Assembly (NCBI RefSeq): GCF_007990755.1
Contig: NZ_BJXA01000067.1
Location: 1-52,559 of the forward strand
DNA: 52,559 bases
DNA from: Nocardia ninae NBRC 108245
Lineage (GTDB): Bacteria; Actinomycetota; Actinomycetes; Mycobacteriales; Mycobacteriaceae
Reading direction: 5' to 3'
Shown here: positions 17,710 to 29,346 of the stretch, one piece after another
Position numbering within the stretch: the first letter of the stretch is position 1
How the letters are laid out: every line of letters starts with the position of its first letter
The notes under the pieces: model-generated
Database searches by the model: none
Told to the model about the DNA's origin: nothing
What the model saw: the letters and a program-made list of their open reading frames with translations, nothing else
Made by a program: the position numbers and the translations under genes

Positions 17710-18036
17710 GCTGCCATTCCTTTCGTGCGACCGATCACAACGGACCGGCTACCTGTAGACGTGCGCACATTCCGTTCGCTGCTGTCCCGAGCCGGTTCGA
17801 TCGGTTACTTCTAGTAACTGACAGCATCATGCGTCACCGATACTGAACAGGGAAGACGGCACATTGAAGTCACTCGGTTACTCCGCAGATACCGACAACT
17901 CGATCGACCCGACCATCGGACGAACACCCGAATCGACGCTGGTGACCATCCGGCAACCTACGGCGCTGCACATGCGCGTTCCGCCGACGAGCGGTAACAC
18001 TGAGGAGGACCATCCGCCCCGAAAGGAGCCCGACCT
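17710..18036. other. Divergent promoter region
   Basis: A 327-base gap between divergent genes. It contains the inverted repeat at 17804-17818 and the ribosome site GAAAGGAG before 18037. A possible 86-codon frame from 17864 overlaps the next gene and shows no protein features. Confidence 0.5.
17804..17818. promoter_or_regulatory. Inverted repeat, possible operator
   Basis: GTTACT-TCT-AGTAAC, six-base perfect arms around three bases, AT-rich in a GC-rich context, within the divergent promoter region of the PPOX gene. This form is common for small dimeric repressors. The regulator is not in the window. Confidence 0.35.
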
Positions 18037-18747
18037 GTGCCGAAACCGGACGAAGCTCGCAAGAGGGCACTTTTCGACAACGAGGCGCGACTGTCCTGGG
18101 TGCTGGCCGCACTGGCCGGCTTGATCGGCGCGGCGGCGTTCATGCACACCGCTGGCTACTTCGTCACGTTCATGACCGGCAATACCGAACGGGCCATCCT
18201 CGGCCACTTCAACGATCAGAAGGACACGGCGGCCGCGGCGGCGGGACTGCTCGCGTCGTTCGTCGGTGGCGTCGTGGTCGCCTCCTGGTGCCGCAGACAC
18301 TATTGGTCCGGGCATCCGCACGGACCGACCCTGCTTACTACGTTCAGTTTGGCCACCGCGTCGATCATCGACATCGTCCGGTTCCAGAATCCGGAGACCG
18401 CCGACATCGACTTCGTGCCGATCCTGTTCGTCGCGTTCGGCGTCGGCGCGCTGAACACCTCGTTCGTGAAGGACGGCGAGGTGTCGGTGCCGCTGAGCTA
18501 TGTCACCGGGACCTTGGTCAAGCTGGCCCAGGGCATCGAACGCCACATCAGCGGCGGCGACTACGCCGACTGGCTCGGCTACTTCCTGCTCTATCTGAGC
18601 TTCGCGCTCGGCGCCCTGCTCGGTGGCCTGTTGAGCATGCTGGTCGCCGGCTGGGCGATGCTGATCACCGCGACCGTGGTCTGCCTGATCGTCACCGGCT
18701 ACACCTACCTGCATCTCGACCGGCACGGACCGCTGTCGGGCCGCTGA
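18037..18747 (+). CDS. YoaK/DUF1275 family membrane protein
   Basis: A 236-residue protein with about six membrane helices. The DUF1275 hallmark GYFVTFMTGNTERA (residues about 46-59) is present, as is the second motif SYVTGTLVKLAQGI, which is its internal duplicate. GTG 18037 has a good ribosome site (GAAAGGAG). The function of the family is not settled; members look like small-molecule transporters. Stands alone on the + strand. Confidence 0.88.
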   Translation: MPKPDEARKRALFDNEARLSWVLAALAGLIGAAAFMHTAGYFVTFMTGNTERAILGHFNDQKDTAAAAAGLLASFVGGVVVASWCRRHYWSGHPHGPTLLTTFSLATASIIDIVRFQNPETADIDFVPILFVAFGVGALNTSFVKDGEVSVPLSYVTGTLVKLAQGIERHISGGDYADWLGYFLLYLSFALGALLGGLLSMLVAGWAMLITATVVCLIVTGYTYLHLDRHGPLSGR

Positions 18748-18787
18748 CTCCTGTGCACTCGTCGGTTGCGCCGGTTACGGTTGCCGC

Positions 18788-19978
18788 GTGGAGGAGAAAT
18801 TCGGGGTCGACGCCGATCAGTTCGCGGCGCTCGTCCTGCAGCAACTGACCGAGGCCGGCGAGCACGACGCGAAGTACGATCCGGACGAGTTCACGATCAC
18901 CGTCGGCGACCTGGAGCTGTACCTGGGCAATGTCTTTCGGGAGGCCGCCCATCTCCCCGCCGACGATCGGGATGCCCGGATCGCCCGCTACATCGCAGGC
19001 GTCAAGGACGCCGACGGACCGGACACCTGGCTCGAGTGCCGTGCCCTGCTGCGACCGATCCTGCGCCCCAACGGCTTCGGACTCAACACCCCGACCAAGG
19101 AGACGCTGCCGATCTCCCGCCCCGCGTTCCCGTTCCTCGACGAACTGGTCGCGATCGACAAGCCGAATTCCCGCTCGATCGTCTCCGGAGCAACGCTGGA
19201 ACGTTGGGGTATCGCGGCCGACGAGGTCTTCGCCGCGGCGCGCGAAAACCTCACCGCCCTGGTCGGTTCCCACGGCATCGAGGAAGCAGGCCTGCTGCAT
19301 TTCGCCGACAACGGCGACGGCTACTGCACCTCCTGGCCGCTGATCCCCGGCTGGCTCGCCGGCTCCGGTGACGGCACCCACCGCCCCATCGCCTTCATGC
19401 CCGACGTCGACACCTTGCTCATCGTTCCTGACGACGGCGACCTCACGCCCCTGTTCGAGCACGTCGAGCAGCAGTACCGCGCCGCCGTCCGCCCCATCTC
19501 CCCGCAGGGATACACGGTCGACGACAACGGCACCGTCATCCCCCTCGACCAGGTACCCGACCACCGCCACCACGCCCTAGCCCTGCGCGCCCGCTGCGGT
19601 TTGGCCATCACCGAGTACGACACCCAAACCGAGGCCCTGAAAACCGCGATGGAACGCGACTTCGTCTACCCCCACCACGACGACCTCGACCCCGCCTTCG
19701 TCGCCTCGGTCCTCTACGTAGCCGCCGAAGAAGGCCCCCACACCGTGACCGTCTGGGGCCAAGGCGTCGAATACCTACTCCCCGAAGCCGACCGCATCCT
19801 CTTCTGCACCGAGGAGAACGGCGAAATGCAAACCCTCTTCGAAGTCCCTTTCGCCGCCGCAGCCGAAATCACCGGCCTGACACCGATTCCCGGCATGTCC
19901 CCCCGCCGCTACGAAATCCGCCACTGGCCGAACCCCGAAACCCTCACCCGCCTAGAGGCCGCCGCAGTACCGCACTGA
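18788..19978 (+). CDS. Hypothetical cytoplasmic protein, possibly YtpQ/DUF1444-like
   Basis: A 396-residue acidic protein from GTG 18788, with no signal peptide or membrane helix. Sections such as YCTSWPLIPGWLAGSGDGTHRPIAFMPDVDTLLIVPDDGDLTPLFEHVEQQYRAAVRPISPQGY recall the DUF1444 (YtpQ) plan of a predicted peptide- or cofactor-handling domain, but I am not certain. Codon use is typical of the window. It lies 40 bases after the DUF1275 gene and may be co-transcribed. A hairpin follows the stop. Confidence 0.6.
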   Translation: MEEKFGVDADQFAALVLQQLTEAGEHDAKYDPDEFTITVGDLELYLGNVFREAAHLPADDRDARIARYIAGVKDADGPDTWLECRALLRPILRPNGFGLNTPTKETLPISRPAFPFLDELVAIDKPNSRSIVSGATLERWGIAADEVFAAARENLTALVGSHGIEEAGLLHFADNGDGYCTSWPLIPGWLAGSGDGTHRPIAFMPDVDTLLIVPDDGDLTPLFEHVEQQYRAAVRPISPQGYTVDDNGTVIPLDQVPDHRHHALALRARCGLAITEYDTQTEALKTAMERDFVYPHHDDLDPAFVASVLYVAAEEGPHTVTVWGQGVEYLLPEADRILFCTEENGEMQTLFEVPFAAAAEITGLTPIPGMSPRRYEIRHWPNPETLTRLEAAAVPH

Positions 19979-19990
19979 GCTTCGCCCCCC

Positions 19991-20014
19991 GGCGGCACGT
20001 AACCGCGTGCCGCC
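19991..20014 (+). terminator. Hairpin after the hypothetical gene
   Basis: GGCGGCACG (19991-19999) / CGTGCCGCC (20006-20014), nine perfect pairs with a six-base loop, 13 bases after the stop at 19978. There is no T-tract, as is usual in high-GC actinobacteria. Confidence 0.6.
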
Positions 20015-20247
20015 CTAGGGGTTCGGCGACAGGTAGAAGCTCAGCGAAACAAGTCGCCGAATAACAAGTCGCCCGGCCAATCGTTCGAAACTGCCGCTAG
20101 CTCGCTTACTTGCCGGCGCTGTATTCAGCGACCTAAGCGTTAGCGAGGCAGGAAGTTACCTCAGGTACGCGACCAGAAGCGGGGGTACGGGGCGAAGCCC
20201 CGCCGGGCGGGGTGTGGGGGCTACGCCCCCACAAGACACGACGAAAC
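20015..20247. repeat. Gene-free stretch with GC-rich hairpins
   Basis: Contains two hairpins: GGGGC-gaa-GCCCC (20189-20201) and a nine-pair stem TGTGGGGGC (20213-20221) / GCCCCCACA (20225-20233). Together they look like a REP-type palindromic element. No coding frame is supported. Confidence 0.4.
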
Positions 20248-20280
20248 GAGCCCCGCACGCGCTTTCCGCGTGCAGGGCTC
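20248..20280 (-). terminator. Terminator downstream of tRNA-Ala
   Basis: A 14-base stem (20248-20261 against 20267-20280) with one mismatch and a CTTTC loop, 15 bases after the 3' end of tRNA-Ala. It ends the tRNA-Ile/DLW-39/tRNA-Ala transcript. Confidence 0.75.
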
Positions 20281-20294
20281 GCCTACGAGTGGAG

Positions 20295-20367
20295 TGGAGC
20301 CTAGGGGAATCGAACCCCTAACCCCTGCCTTGCAAAGGCAGTGCTCTGCCAATTGAGCTAAGGCCCC
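20295..20367 (-). tRNA. alaT: tRNA-Ala (UGC)
   Basis: A 73-base cloverleaf. Acceptor GGGGCCT pairs with AGGCTCC, D arm GCTC/GAGC, anticodon stem GCCTT/AAGGC around UGC, T arm with GGTTCGATT. The CCA end is not encoded. It follows tRNA-Ile in the usual order after gyrA. Confidence 0.97.
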
Positions 20368-20370
20368 GAG

Positions 20371-20478
20371 TCAGCGGGTGGTGACTTCGTGCCACAGGTC
20401 GGCGTCGGTGCGCTGGCGCAGCTTGGAGATGCCGATGAGAACCGCGACCACGGCGCCTACCGTGACAAGAAACTTCAT
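20371..20478 (-). CDS. DLW-39 family micro-protein
   Basis: A 35-residue frame between the two tRNA genes, starting MKFLVTVGAVVAVLIGISK and ending DADLWHEVTTR. The DLW tripeptide and position between tRNA-Ile and tRNA-Ala match the actinobacterial DLW-39 family. One N-terminal hydrophobic helix makes it a likely membrane micro-protein. A GGGTGGGA ribosome site precedes the ATG at 20478. The role is unknown. Confidence 0.85.
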   Translation of the reverse strand: MKFLVTVGAVVAVLIGISKLRQRTDADLWHEVTTR

Positions 20479-20507
20479 GGTTCCCACCCTACTGTGATGT
20501 TCGGGAG

Positions 20508-20581
20508 TGGGCCTAGGAGGACTTGAACCTCCGACCTCTTCGTTATCAGCGAAGCGCTCTAACCGCCTGAGCTATAGGCCC
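20508..20581 (-). tRNA. ileT: tRNA-Ile (GAU)
   Basis: A 74-base cloverleaf. Acceptor GGGCCTA/TAGGCCC, D arm GCTC/GAGC, anticodon stem CTTCG/CGAAG around GAU, T arm GGAGG/CCTCC with TTCAAGT. No encoded CCA. It heads the short transcript with DLW-39 and tRNA-Ala. Confidence 0.97.
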
Positions 20582-20684
20582 GTATCGACTCTTGTTTTCT
20601 TCCACCTGAGCCGAGGCTAGAGATTACCCGACTTGCCCGTGAACGACCAAAACGGCTGGTAGCGGAGGTGCCGATCAACGAAAA

Positions 20685-20723
20685 CGGCCGGTGTCGTCCC
20701 CTGTGAAGGGACGACGCCGGCCG
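20685..20723 (-). terminator. Intrinsic terminator of the gyrBA-DUF3566 transcript
   Basis: A 16-base stem (20685-20700 against 20708-20723, one G-T pair) with a seven-base loop CTGTGAA, followed on the - strand by TTTT. It lies just after the DUF3566 stop at 20740. Confidence 0.85.
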
Positions 20724-20739
20724 CTGGGTGTTCGTGGCG

Positions 20740-21960
20740 CTAGTCGGGATCGGCGAGCGTCACCTGGATGCCGCCGACCAGATCACAGCACTGGTTGTAG
20801 ATGAACGTGCCGACGGTGCCGAGCGCGGTGAACAGCACCACGTTGATCAGCCCGATGACGCCCGCGTAGCCGAAGACCGTGCCCGCGTCGATGAGCCCGA
20901 CCGATCCGCTGTCCTGGGACACCATGTCGGTGAAGGTGTTGTTCAACCGTTCCCAGACACCCATGCCCTCGAGCACGATGTACAGCAGGCCGACCGCGAG
21001 CATCCACACGAAGAACATGGCCACGCTGATCACCAGCGAGATCTTCAGGGTCGACCAGGGGTCGATCCGGCGGATCTGCACGGTGGCCCGCAGCGGCTCG
21101 CCGGTGGCGACGGCCGCGGCGACCGCGACCGGCACCGCGGGCGAGATGGGCGGCTGCTGGCCGGTGTGGTGTTCGGCCGACGGCGGCAGCGGGTGCCTGA
21201 TCTCGGACAGGTCGGGCATGTCCTTGATCAGCTCGGGGCGCGCAATGCTGCGGGTCGGTCCGTCGATGCCGACGGACTTCACCATCGCCGCTTCCTTGCG
21301 GGCCGCTTTGGCGGCGAGGTCGGCGGTGGTGCGCGCGTTGGTCACGCCACCGCCCAGGCCGCCGCCGCCCGAACCGCCTTGGCCCCCTGAGCCGCTCGGC
21401 CGTCCGGTGACCGGCGCCTGGCCGGGCCGGTACAGGTTGGACTGTGGTTCCCGCTGCGGCAGCTGCGCCCAGCCGTCCTGGAACGGCGATTGGCCACCGC
21501 CGTTGCCACCGGACTGATCCCCCGACTCGGGCGCACCGGGCTCTGAGTTGTTCATGCGGACAGTCTGATCGAACGGATCTTGGCCGCCGTGACCGGGAGC
21601 CTGCTCCGGCCCCGATTGCTTGCCCGCGAAATCGCCTTGCTGGTCTTGCATTTCGCGTTGCTGCCCGCCCTGCTGGCCGCCGGATCGGTCGCCACCTTGC
21701 TGTCCACCGCCCTGCGAGCCACCGTGCTGCTGCTGGCTGCCGTGTTGCTGCCCGCCCTGCTGGCCAGCGGCGGACTGCCCACCACCCGGTTGGCCGCCGT
21801 TCGGCTGGCCGCCTGCTGGCTGCCCGCCACCCGGTTGGCCGTTCTCGGCCGACGAGTTCGGCCGGGGGATCGGCCGCGGCGGAATCGGTGACGGTGCGAT
21901 CCGCTCGGTCACACCGTTCGTCGGGTGCCGCTCGTCATTCGGCTGATTCGGAGTGGTCAA
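20740..21960 (-). CDS. DUF3566 membrane protein (Rv0007-type) with Gln/Gly-rich N-terminus
   Basis: A 406-residue protein starting at TTG 21960 (AAGGA ribosome site). The C-terminal 130 residues are the DUF3566 domain: [21 protein letters not shown], two membrane helices and the closing IQVTLADPD, close to the mycobacterial protein after gyrA. The N-terminal 270 residues are disordered; residues about 41-100 are a Gln/Gly-rich repeat ([12 protein letters not shown] and similar), longer than in mycobacteria. It is transcribed with gyrB-gyrA, 42 bases after the gyrA stop. In mycobacteria this family takes part in cell-envelope and septal processes; the exact role is unclear. Confidence 0.88.
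   Translation of the reverse strand: MTTPNQPNDERHPTNGVTERIAPSPIPPRPIPRPNSSAENGQPGGGQPAGGQPNGGQPGGGQSAAGQQGGQQHGSQQQHGGSQGGGQQGGDRSGGQQGGQQREMQDQQGDFAGKQSGPEQAPGHGGQDPFDQTVRMNNSEPGAPESGDQSGGNGGGQSPFQDGWAQLPQREPQSNLYRPGQAPVTGRPSGSGGQGGSGGGGLGGGVTNARTTADLAAKAARKEAAMVKSVGIDGPTRSIARPELIKDMPDLSEIRHPLPPSAEHHTGQQPPISPAVPVAVAAAVATGEPLRATVQIRRIDPWSTLKISLVISVAMFFVWMLAVGLLYIVLEGMGVWERLNNTFTDMVSQDSGSVGLIDAGTVFGYAGVIGLINVVLFTALGTVGTFIYNQCCDLVGGIQVTLADPD
21661..21840 (-). repeat. Gln/Gly-rich coding repeat in the DUF3566 protein
   Basis: Codons about 41-100 encode an imperfect tandem repeat of GQPxGG and QQGG units with His and Ser interruptions. Length variation by slippage is likely between strains. Confidence 0.7.
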
Positions 21961-22002
21961 TGGGAATCCTTAGATCCGTTCGTTGCCGCCGCTGTTGGGT
22001 TA

Positions 22003-24525
22003 CTACTCAGAGGAACCGGTGTCGCTGTTTTCGCCGGCGAGCAGATCGGGATCGGGCTCATCGGCATTGCGCGCGATAGCAAGCAACGTATCGCCCTCAC
22101 CGAGGTTCATCAATCGCACGCCCTTGGTCTGTCGTCCAGCCTTGCGAACCTGCTTGGCCACCGTCCGGATGACACCACCACCGGACGTGATCGCATACAA
22201 CTCATCCTCGTCCTCGACGATGAGTGCACCGACCAGGGTGCCACGCTTGGGGTCGTACTGAATGGTCAATACGCCTTTACCACCCCGGCCCTGCGCCGTG
22301 TACTCCTCGATCGCAGTCCGCTTAGCGTAACCGCCGGCGGTGGCCACCAGCAGATATGTATCCGGCCGCACAACGTTCAACGACAAGAGTTCATCGGAGG
22401 CGTTGAACCGCATGCCCTGCACACCGGAGGTGGCGCGGCCCATCGGACGCAGCGCCTCGTCGGTGGCGGAGAAGCGGATCGACTGGCCGAGGGCCGAGAC
22501 CAGCAGCAGGTCGTCGTCGGACGAGCACAGCACGGCGCCGACCAGTTCGTCTTCGTCGCGCAGGTTCACCGCGACGATGCCGCCGGTGCGGTTGGAGTCG
22601 AAATCGGTCAGCTTCGACTTCTTCACCAGGCCGTTCTTGGTGGCGAGCACCAGGTACGGCGAGTCCTCGTAGGACTTGAGCTGGATGATCTGGGCGATCT
22701 TCTCGTCCGGCTGGAAGGCGAGCAGGTTCGCCACGTGCTGGCCGCGCGCGGTGCGGCTGGCCTCGGGCAGCTCGTAGGCCTTGGCGCGGTACACCCGGCC
22801 CTTGTTCGTGAAGAACAGCAGCCAGTCGTGGGTCGAGGAGATGAAGAAGTGCTTGACCAGGTCGTCCTGCTTGAGCCCGGCACCCTGCACGCCCTTGCCG
22901 CCGCGCTTCTGGCTGCGGTAGAGGTCGGTCTTGGTGCGCTTGGCGTAGCCGGTCTCGGTGATCGTGACGACCACGTCCTCGCGGGCGATCAGGTCTTCGT
23001 CGGCCACGTCACCGTCGGCGGCGATGATCCTGGTGCGCCGGTCGTCGCCGTACTTCTCGACGATCTCGGCCAGCTCGTCCCGCACGATGGCGCGCTGGCG
23101 CTCCGGCTTGGCGAGGATGTCCTTCAAATCGGCGATCTCGAGTTCGATCTTGGCCAACTCGTCGACGATCTTCTGCCGCTCCAACGCCGAGAGGCGACGC
23201 AGCTGCATGTCGAGGATCGCGGTGGCCTGGATCTCGTCGATATCCAGCATCTGCATCAGGCCGGTGCGCGCGGTGTCGGTGTTGGCCGAACGCCGGATCA
23301 ACGCGATGACCTCATCGAGCGCGTCGAGCGCCTTGACCAGGCCGCGCAGGATGTGGGCCCGCTCCTCGGCCTTGCGCAGCAAGTACTTGGTGCGCCGGAC
23401 GATGACGTCCAACTGGTGCTTGACGTAGTACCGGATCATCTGGTCCAGCCGCAGCGTGCGCGGCACACCGTCGACGATGGACAGCATGTTGCAACCGAAG
23501 CTGGTCTGCAGCTGGGTGTGCTTGTACAGGTTGTTCAGCACGACCTTGGCGACGGCGTCCCGCTTGACAGTGACGACGATCCGCATGCCCGCGCGGTCCG
23601 AGGACTCGTCGTGGATGTCGGAGATGCCCGCGATCTTGCCGTCGCGTACCTGCTCGGCGATCGAGTTGATGAAGTTGTCGGTGTTGACCTGGTACGGCAG
23701 CTCGGTAATGACCAGGGTGGTACGACCCTTGTTGTCTTCCTCGATCTCGACCACACCGCGCATCCGGACCGAGCCGCGGCCGGTGGTGTAGGCATCGTGG
23801 ATGCCCTGGCCACCGACGATGAGACCGTAGGTCGGGAAGTCCGGGCCCTTGACCCGCTCCATACAGGCGGCCAGGGTGGACTCTTCGTCGGCGTCGAAAT
23901 TGTCCAGCGCCCAGTAGATCGCCTCGGCCAGCTCACGCAGGTTGTGCGGCGGAATGTTGGTCGCCATGCCGACCGCGATGCCGTTGCTGCCGTTCATCAG
24001 CAGCGCGGGCACCCGGCTCGGCAGCACGGTCGGCTCCTGCGAGCGGCCGTCATAGTTGGGGATGAAATCGACCGTCTCGTGGTCGATCTCGCGCAGCATC
24101 TCCATCGCGAGCGGGGTCAGCCTGCACTCGGTGTATCGCATGGCGGCCGCGCCGTCGTTGCCGCGGGAACCGAAGTTGCCCTGGCCGTCGACCAGCGGGT
24201 AGCGCAGCGACCACGGCTGCGCCATGCGCACGAGGGTGTCGTAGATCGAGCTGTCACCGTGCGGGTGGTAATTACCCATGGTCTCGGCGACCGGGCGCGC
24301 GGACTTCACGTAGCCGCGGTCGGGCCGATACCCGTTGTCGTACATGGCATACAGCACACGCCGGTGCACCGGCTTGAGGCCGTCGCGCACCTCGGGCAGC
24401 GCGCGGCCGACGATCACGCTCATCGCGTAATCGATGTAGCTGTTCTGCATTTCCTGCTGGATGTCGACCGGATCGATCCGGTCGCCGCCGGTGCCTCCGT
24501 ACGGAGGCAGCGTCGTGTCGGTCAT
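22003..24525 (-). CDS. gyrA: DNA gyrase subunit A
   Basis: An 840-residue subunit that cuts and rejoins DNA in the GyrA2B2 enzyme. Catalytic Tyr131 lies in [10 protein letters not shown]. The quinolone-resistance region reads [20 protein letters not shown]: Ser92 sits where E. coli has Ser83, followed by Ser93 and Asp96. M. tuberculosis has Ala at that Ser83 position. The C-terminal domain has the GyrA box QKRGGKG and beta-pinwheel repeats. No intein. ATG 24525, 54 bases after the gyrB stop, so the two are one operon. Confidence 0.98.
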   Translation of the reverse strand: MTDTTLPPYGGTGGDRIDPVDIQQEMQNSYIDYAMSVIVGRALPEVRDGLKPVHRRVLYAMYDNGYRPDRGYVKSARPVAETMGNYHPHGDSSIYDTLVRMAQPWSLRYPLVDGQGNFGSRGNDGAAAMRYTECRLTPLAMEMLREIDHETVDFIPNYDGRSQEPTVLPSRVPALLMNGSNGIAVGMATNIPPHNLRELAEAIYWALDNFDADEESTLAACMERVKGPDFPTYGLIVGGQGIHDAYTTGRGSVRMRGVVEIEEDNKGRTTLVITELPYQVNTDNFINSIAEQVRDGKIAGISDIHDESSDRAGMRIVVTVKRDAVAKVVLNNLYKHTQLQTSFGCNMLSIVDGVPRTLRLDQMIRYYVKHQLDVIVRRTKYLLRKAEERAHILRGLVKALDALDEVIALIRRSANTDTARTGLMQMLDIDEIQATAILDMQLRRLSALERQKIVDELAKIELEIADLKDILAKPERQRAIVRDELAEIVEKYGDDRRTRIIAADGDVADEDLIAREDVVVTITETGYAKRTKTDLYRSQKRGGKGVQGAGLKQDDLVKHFFISSTHDWLLFFTNKGRVYRAKAYELPEASRTARGQHVANLLAFQPDEKIAQIIQLKSYEDSPYLVLATKNGLVKKSKLTDFDSNRTGGIVAVNLRDEDELVGAVLCSSDDDLLLVSALGQSIRFSATDEALRPMGRATSGVQGMRFNASDELLSLNVVRPDTYLLVATAGGYAKRTAIEEYTAQGRGGKGVLTIQYDPKRGTLVGALIVEDEDELYAITSGGGVIRTVAKQVRKAGRQTKGVRLMNLGEGDTLLAIARNADEPDPDLLAGENSDTGSSE

Positions 24526-24579
24526 GAAGTCTCCTTAGCGGGCCTGGTGCGGTTGCGGTGACGGGGCACGCGCACCGGC

Positions 24580-27208
<2,629 letters not shown>

Positions 27209-27222
27209 GTTTCACGTGGAAC
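27209..27222. promoter_or_regulatory. parS-like site at the end of dciA
   Basis: GTTTCACGTGGAAC, one base from the consensus, seven bases beyond the dciA stop. The same variant occurs at the rsmG start (37102-37115). Confidence 0.65.
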
Positions 27223-27229
27223 GCCGGGT

Positions 27230-27787
27230 CTATCCGTAGGTATCGCGGGGTCCGCGGCCTCTGACGTGACGTTCCCCCTTGCGCCAGCTGGGCGCGGCGG
27301 GGCCGGTGATCTTGAGCGACGTCACGACACCCGGGCCGACCGCGGCGTTGATCTTCGCCAGGATCTGACTCTGCAGCATGCGCAATTGGGTTGCCCACGC
27401 GGTGGATTCGGCGGCGATGCTCAGCACGTTGTCCTTCAAGGTCAACGGCGTGGCGTGTGAGGCGATGTCCTCGCCGACGACGCCGGCCCAGCGGCCGAAC
27501 ACCATCCCCTCGGCGACCTTGGTGGACCAGCCGCGATTCTTGGCCAGCGAGCCGGTCAGCTTGCCGAACAGCTGGGGATCGCGGGCATCCGGTCCGGCCC
27601 CCGACCAGCCGCTGCGCCTGCGCGCCCCGGTCCGCAGCTTCCGCTGTGGTGAGGATCGCCCTTGCCCGACCGACTTGCCGCTCGCCTTCGCCGCCGCGCG
27701 GGCCTCTTCCAGCGCCCGCCTGGCCAGATCGATACCGCGCAACTCCGGCTCTTTACCTGCCGGTTGGGCGCCCTGTTGATCGGTCAC
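27230..27787 (-). CDS. dciA: DciA (DUF721), DnaB helicase loader/recruiter
   Basis: A 185-residue protein from GTG 27787. It has a basic, disordered N-terminus ([16 protein letters not shown]) and the DUF721 KH-like core ([44 protein letters not shown]). DciA replaces DnaC/DnaI as the helicase-recruiting factor in most bacteria. Position after recF matches Rv0004 of M. tuberculosis. The C-terminal tail is basic. A 155-base gap separates it from recF and holds a strong palindrome. Confidence 0.92.
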   Translation of the reverse strand: MTDQQGAQPAGKEPELRGIDLARRALEEARAAAKASGKSVGQGRSSPQRKLRTGARRRSGWSGAGPDARDPQLFGKLTGSLAKNRGWSTKVAEGMVFGRWAGVVGEDIASHATPLTLKDNVLSIAAESTAWATQLRMLQSQILAKINAAVGPGVVTSLKITGPAAPSWRKGERHVRGRGPRDTYG

Positions 27788-27877
27788 CAGGCTCCTCTCG
27801 AATCGCGCGGCCAGAGGGTCACTCTACGACAAGGCACCGACAAAACGGCCGCTCCGGGCACGGCACCGGAGGCACTA

Positions 27878-27902
27878 GTTATCAACAGGACCTGTTGATA
27901 AC
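27878..27902. promoter_or_regulatory. 25-bp palindrome made of two DnaA-like half sites
   Basis: GTTATCAACAGG (27878-27889) and CCTGTTGATAAC (27891-27902) are perfect 12-base arms around one base. Each arm contains TTATCAACA, one base from the DnaA box TTATCCACA, in opposite orientation. It lies between recF and dciA, 90-115 bases before the dciA start. There is no T-tract, so an operator or DnaA site is more likely than a terminator. Confidence 0.5.
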
Positions 27903-27942
27903 CATGCTTTTCTGTGCATACGTCATAGTGCGAACGCGATCG

Positions 27943-29124
27943 TCACGGTGACGGTGTGGCGGGCTCGGCGATCCTGGAGGTTCGGCCGTCCGGTCCACCG
28001 CTGGTTTCCACGCGCAGGGGCACGGCGGCGAGTTCGGCAGGCACGTCCTCGGGCACCGCCGCGGTGATCAGGACCTGTTCCGCGCCCGCCGCCACGGCCG
28101 CGAGCGCGGTGCGGCGGCGGCGGTCGAGTTCGGCGAAGACGTCATCGAGCAGCAGCACGGGTTCGGAGCCGGTGGCGCGCAGCAGCTCGAACGCACCGAG
28201 GCGCAGTGCGAGGGCGAACGACCAGGATTCGCCGTGGCTCGCGAAACCCTTGGCCGGTGCGTCACCGAGGTTCAGGTCGAGCTCGTCGCGGTGCGGCCCG
28301 ACCAGGCACACACCACGTTCCAGCTCTTTCGGCCGGGCGGCGGCGAGCTCGCGCAGCATGATCGCCTCCAGTGCCTCGGTGTCGTCCGGCTGGGGTTCCC
28401 TTGCGGGGTCCAGGAATTCGGGCGGCAGCGTCGCGCTGCGGTAAGCGATTGCGGCAGGCCGGGATTCGGGGGCGATGGCGGCGTAGGACTGCGCGAGGTA
28501 CGGGTACAGATCGTGCACCAGGCGCAGCCGGTAGGTCAGCAGCACCGAGGCGTGCGTGGCCAGGTGGCCGTCCCACACGTCGAGGGTGCCCAGCTCGGTC
28601 TTCGATCTGGCTTGCCGCCCAGCGGATTTCAGCAGCGCCGAGCGCTGCCGCAGCACTCGGTCGTAGTCGCTGCGGACGGCGGCGAGCCTGGGCAGGCGGG
28701 CTGTGCACAACTCGTCCATGAACCGGCGGCGCTCCCCCGGATCGCCGCGCACCAACGCGAGATCCTCCGGAGCGAACAGCACCGTCTGCAGGATGCCGAG
28801 GATCTCTCGTGGTCTGCGGGCCGGCGAGCGATTGATCTGTGCGCGGTTGGCGGCGCCCTGGTTCAGCTCGATGTCGATGCGCAGTTCGCGGCCGCTGTTG
28901 ACCACGGACGCGCCGATTCGGGCCTTGTCGGCACCCAGCCTGATCAGCGGTGCGTCGGCCGCGACCCGATGCGAGCCGAGGGTGGCCAGGTAGCCGATCG
29001 CCTCGAGCAGGTTGGTCTTGCCGTTGCCGTTCGAGCCGAGGAAAACCGTTCGGCCTGGGGATAATTCGAGTTCGGCGTGTTCCCAGGAGCGGAAGTCACG
29101 CAGTGACAGTGTTCGGATGAACAT
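27943..29124 (-). CDS. recF: RecF, replication-repair SMC-like ATPase
   Basis: A 393-residue protein with Walker [25 protein letters not shown], the RecF-type signature region before [22 protein letters not shown], and Walker [21 protein letters not shown]. RecF loads RecO/R and RecA at gaps. ATG 29124. It is separated from dnaN by 222 bases with a palindrome GTTGTGCACAAC, so it may have its own promoter as well as read-through. Confidence 0.96.
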   Translation of the reverse strand: MFIRTLSLRDFRSWEHAELELSPGRTVFLGSNGNGKTNLLEAIGYLATLGSHRVAADAPLIRLGADKARIGASVVNSGRELRIDIELNQGAANRAQINRSPARRPREILGILQTVLFAPEDLALVRGDPGERRRFMDELCTARLPRLAAVRSDYDRVLRQRSALLKSAGRQARSKTELGTLDVWDGHLATHASVLLTYRLRLVHDLYPYLAQSYAAIAPESRPAAIAYRSATLPPEFLDPAREPQPDDTEALEAIMLRELAAARPKELERGVCLVGPHRDELDLNLGDAPAKGFASHGESWSFALALRLGAFELLRATGSEPVLLLDDVFAELDRRRRTALAAVAAGAEQVLITAAVPEDVPAELAAVPLRVETSGGPDGRTSRIAEPATPSP

Positions 29125-29165
29125 CCGTTATCCGGCCCCTACCTGCATGAATTCGGTCCCACGAT

Positions 29166-29177
29166 GTTGTGCACAAC
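29166..29177. promoter_or_regulatory. GTTGTGCACAAC palindrome upstream of recF
   Basis: A perfect 12-bp palindrome formed by two overlapping TTGTGCACA half sites (one mismatch to the DnaA box TTGTCCACA). It lies about 40 bases before recF. A related TTGTGCACC occurs in oriC at 31382-31390. Confidence 0.4.
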
Positions 29178-29346
29178 CCCTTGGTGTTGGCGCCGACGTT
29201 GCCGACGCCCACCCACAGAGTGTGGAAGACCTGTGCATGAACGGCGTCCACCTCGACCGCCGTGTTGCCGAATCCCACAGCGGCGCTACTGATTTCGCAG
29301 CGGCCGAGGCAGCAAACGAGCTCGGATCGCGGTCGTGCACAGGGGT

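Noticed and set aside
17864-18124. 86-codon + strand frame before the DUF1275 gene
   Set aside because: Overlaps the well-supported GTG start at 18037 and has no protein-like features.
21925-24561. 878-codon open frame antisense to gyrA
   Set aside because: Composition (His/Arg/Gln/Asp/Val-rich) is a frame shadow of gyrA in GC-rich DNA; no domain features, and gyrA is certain.
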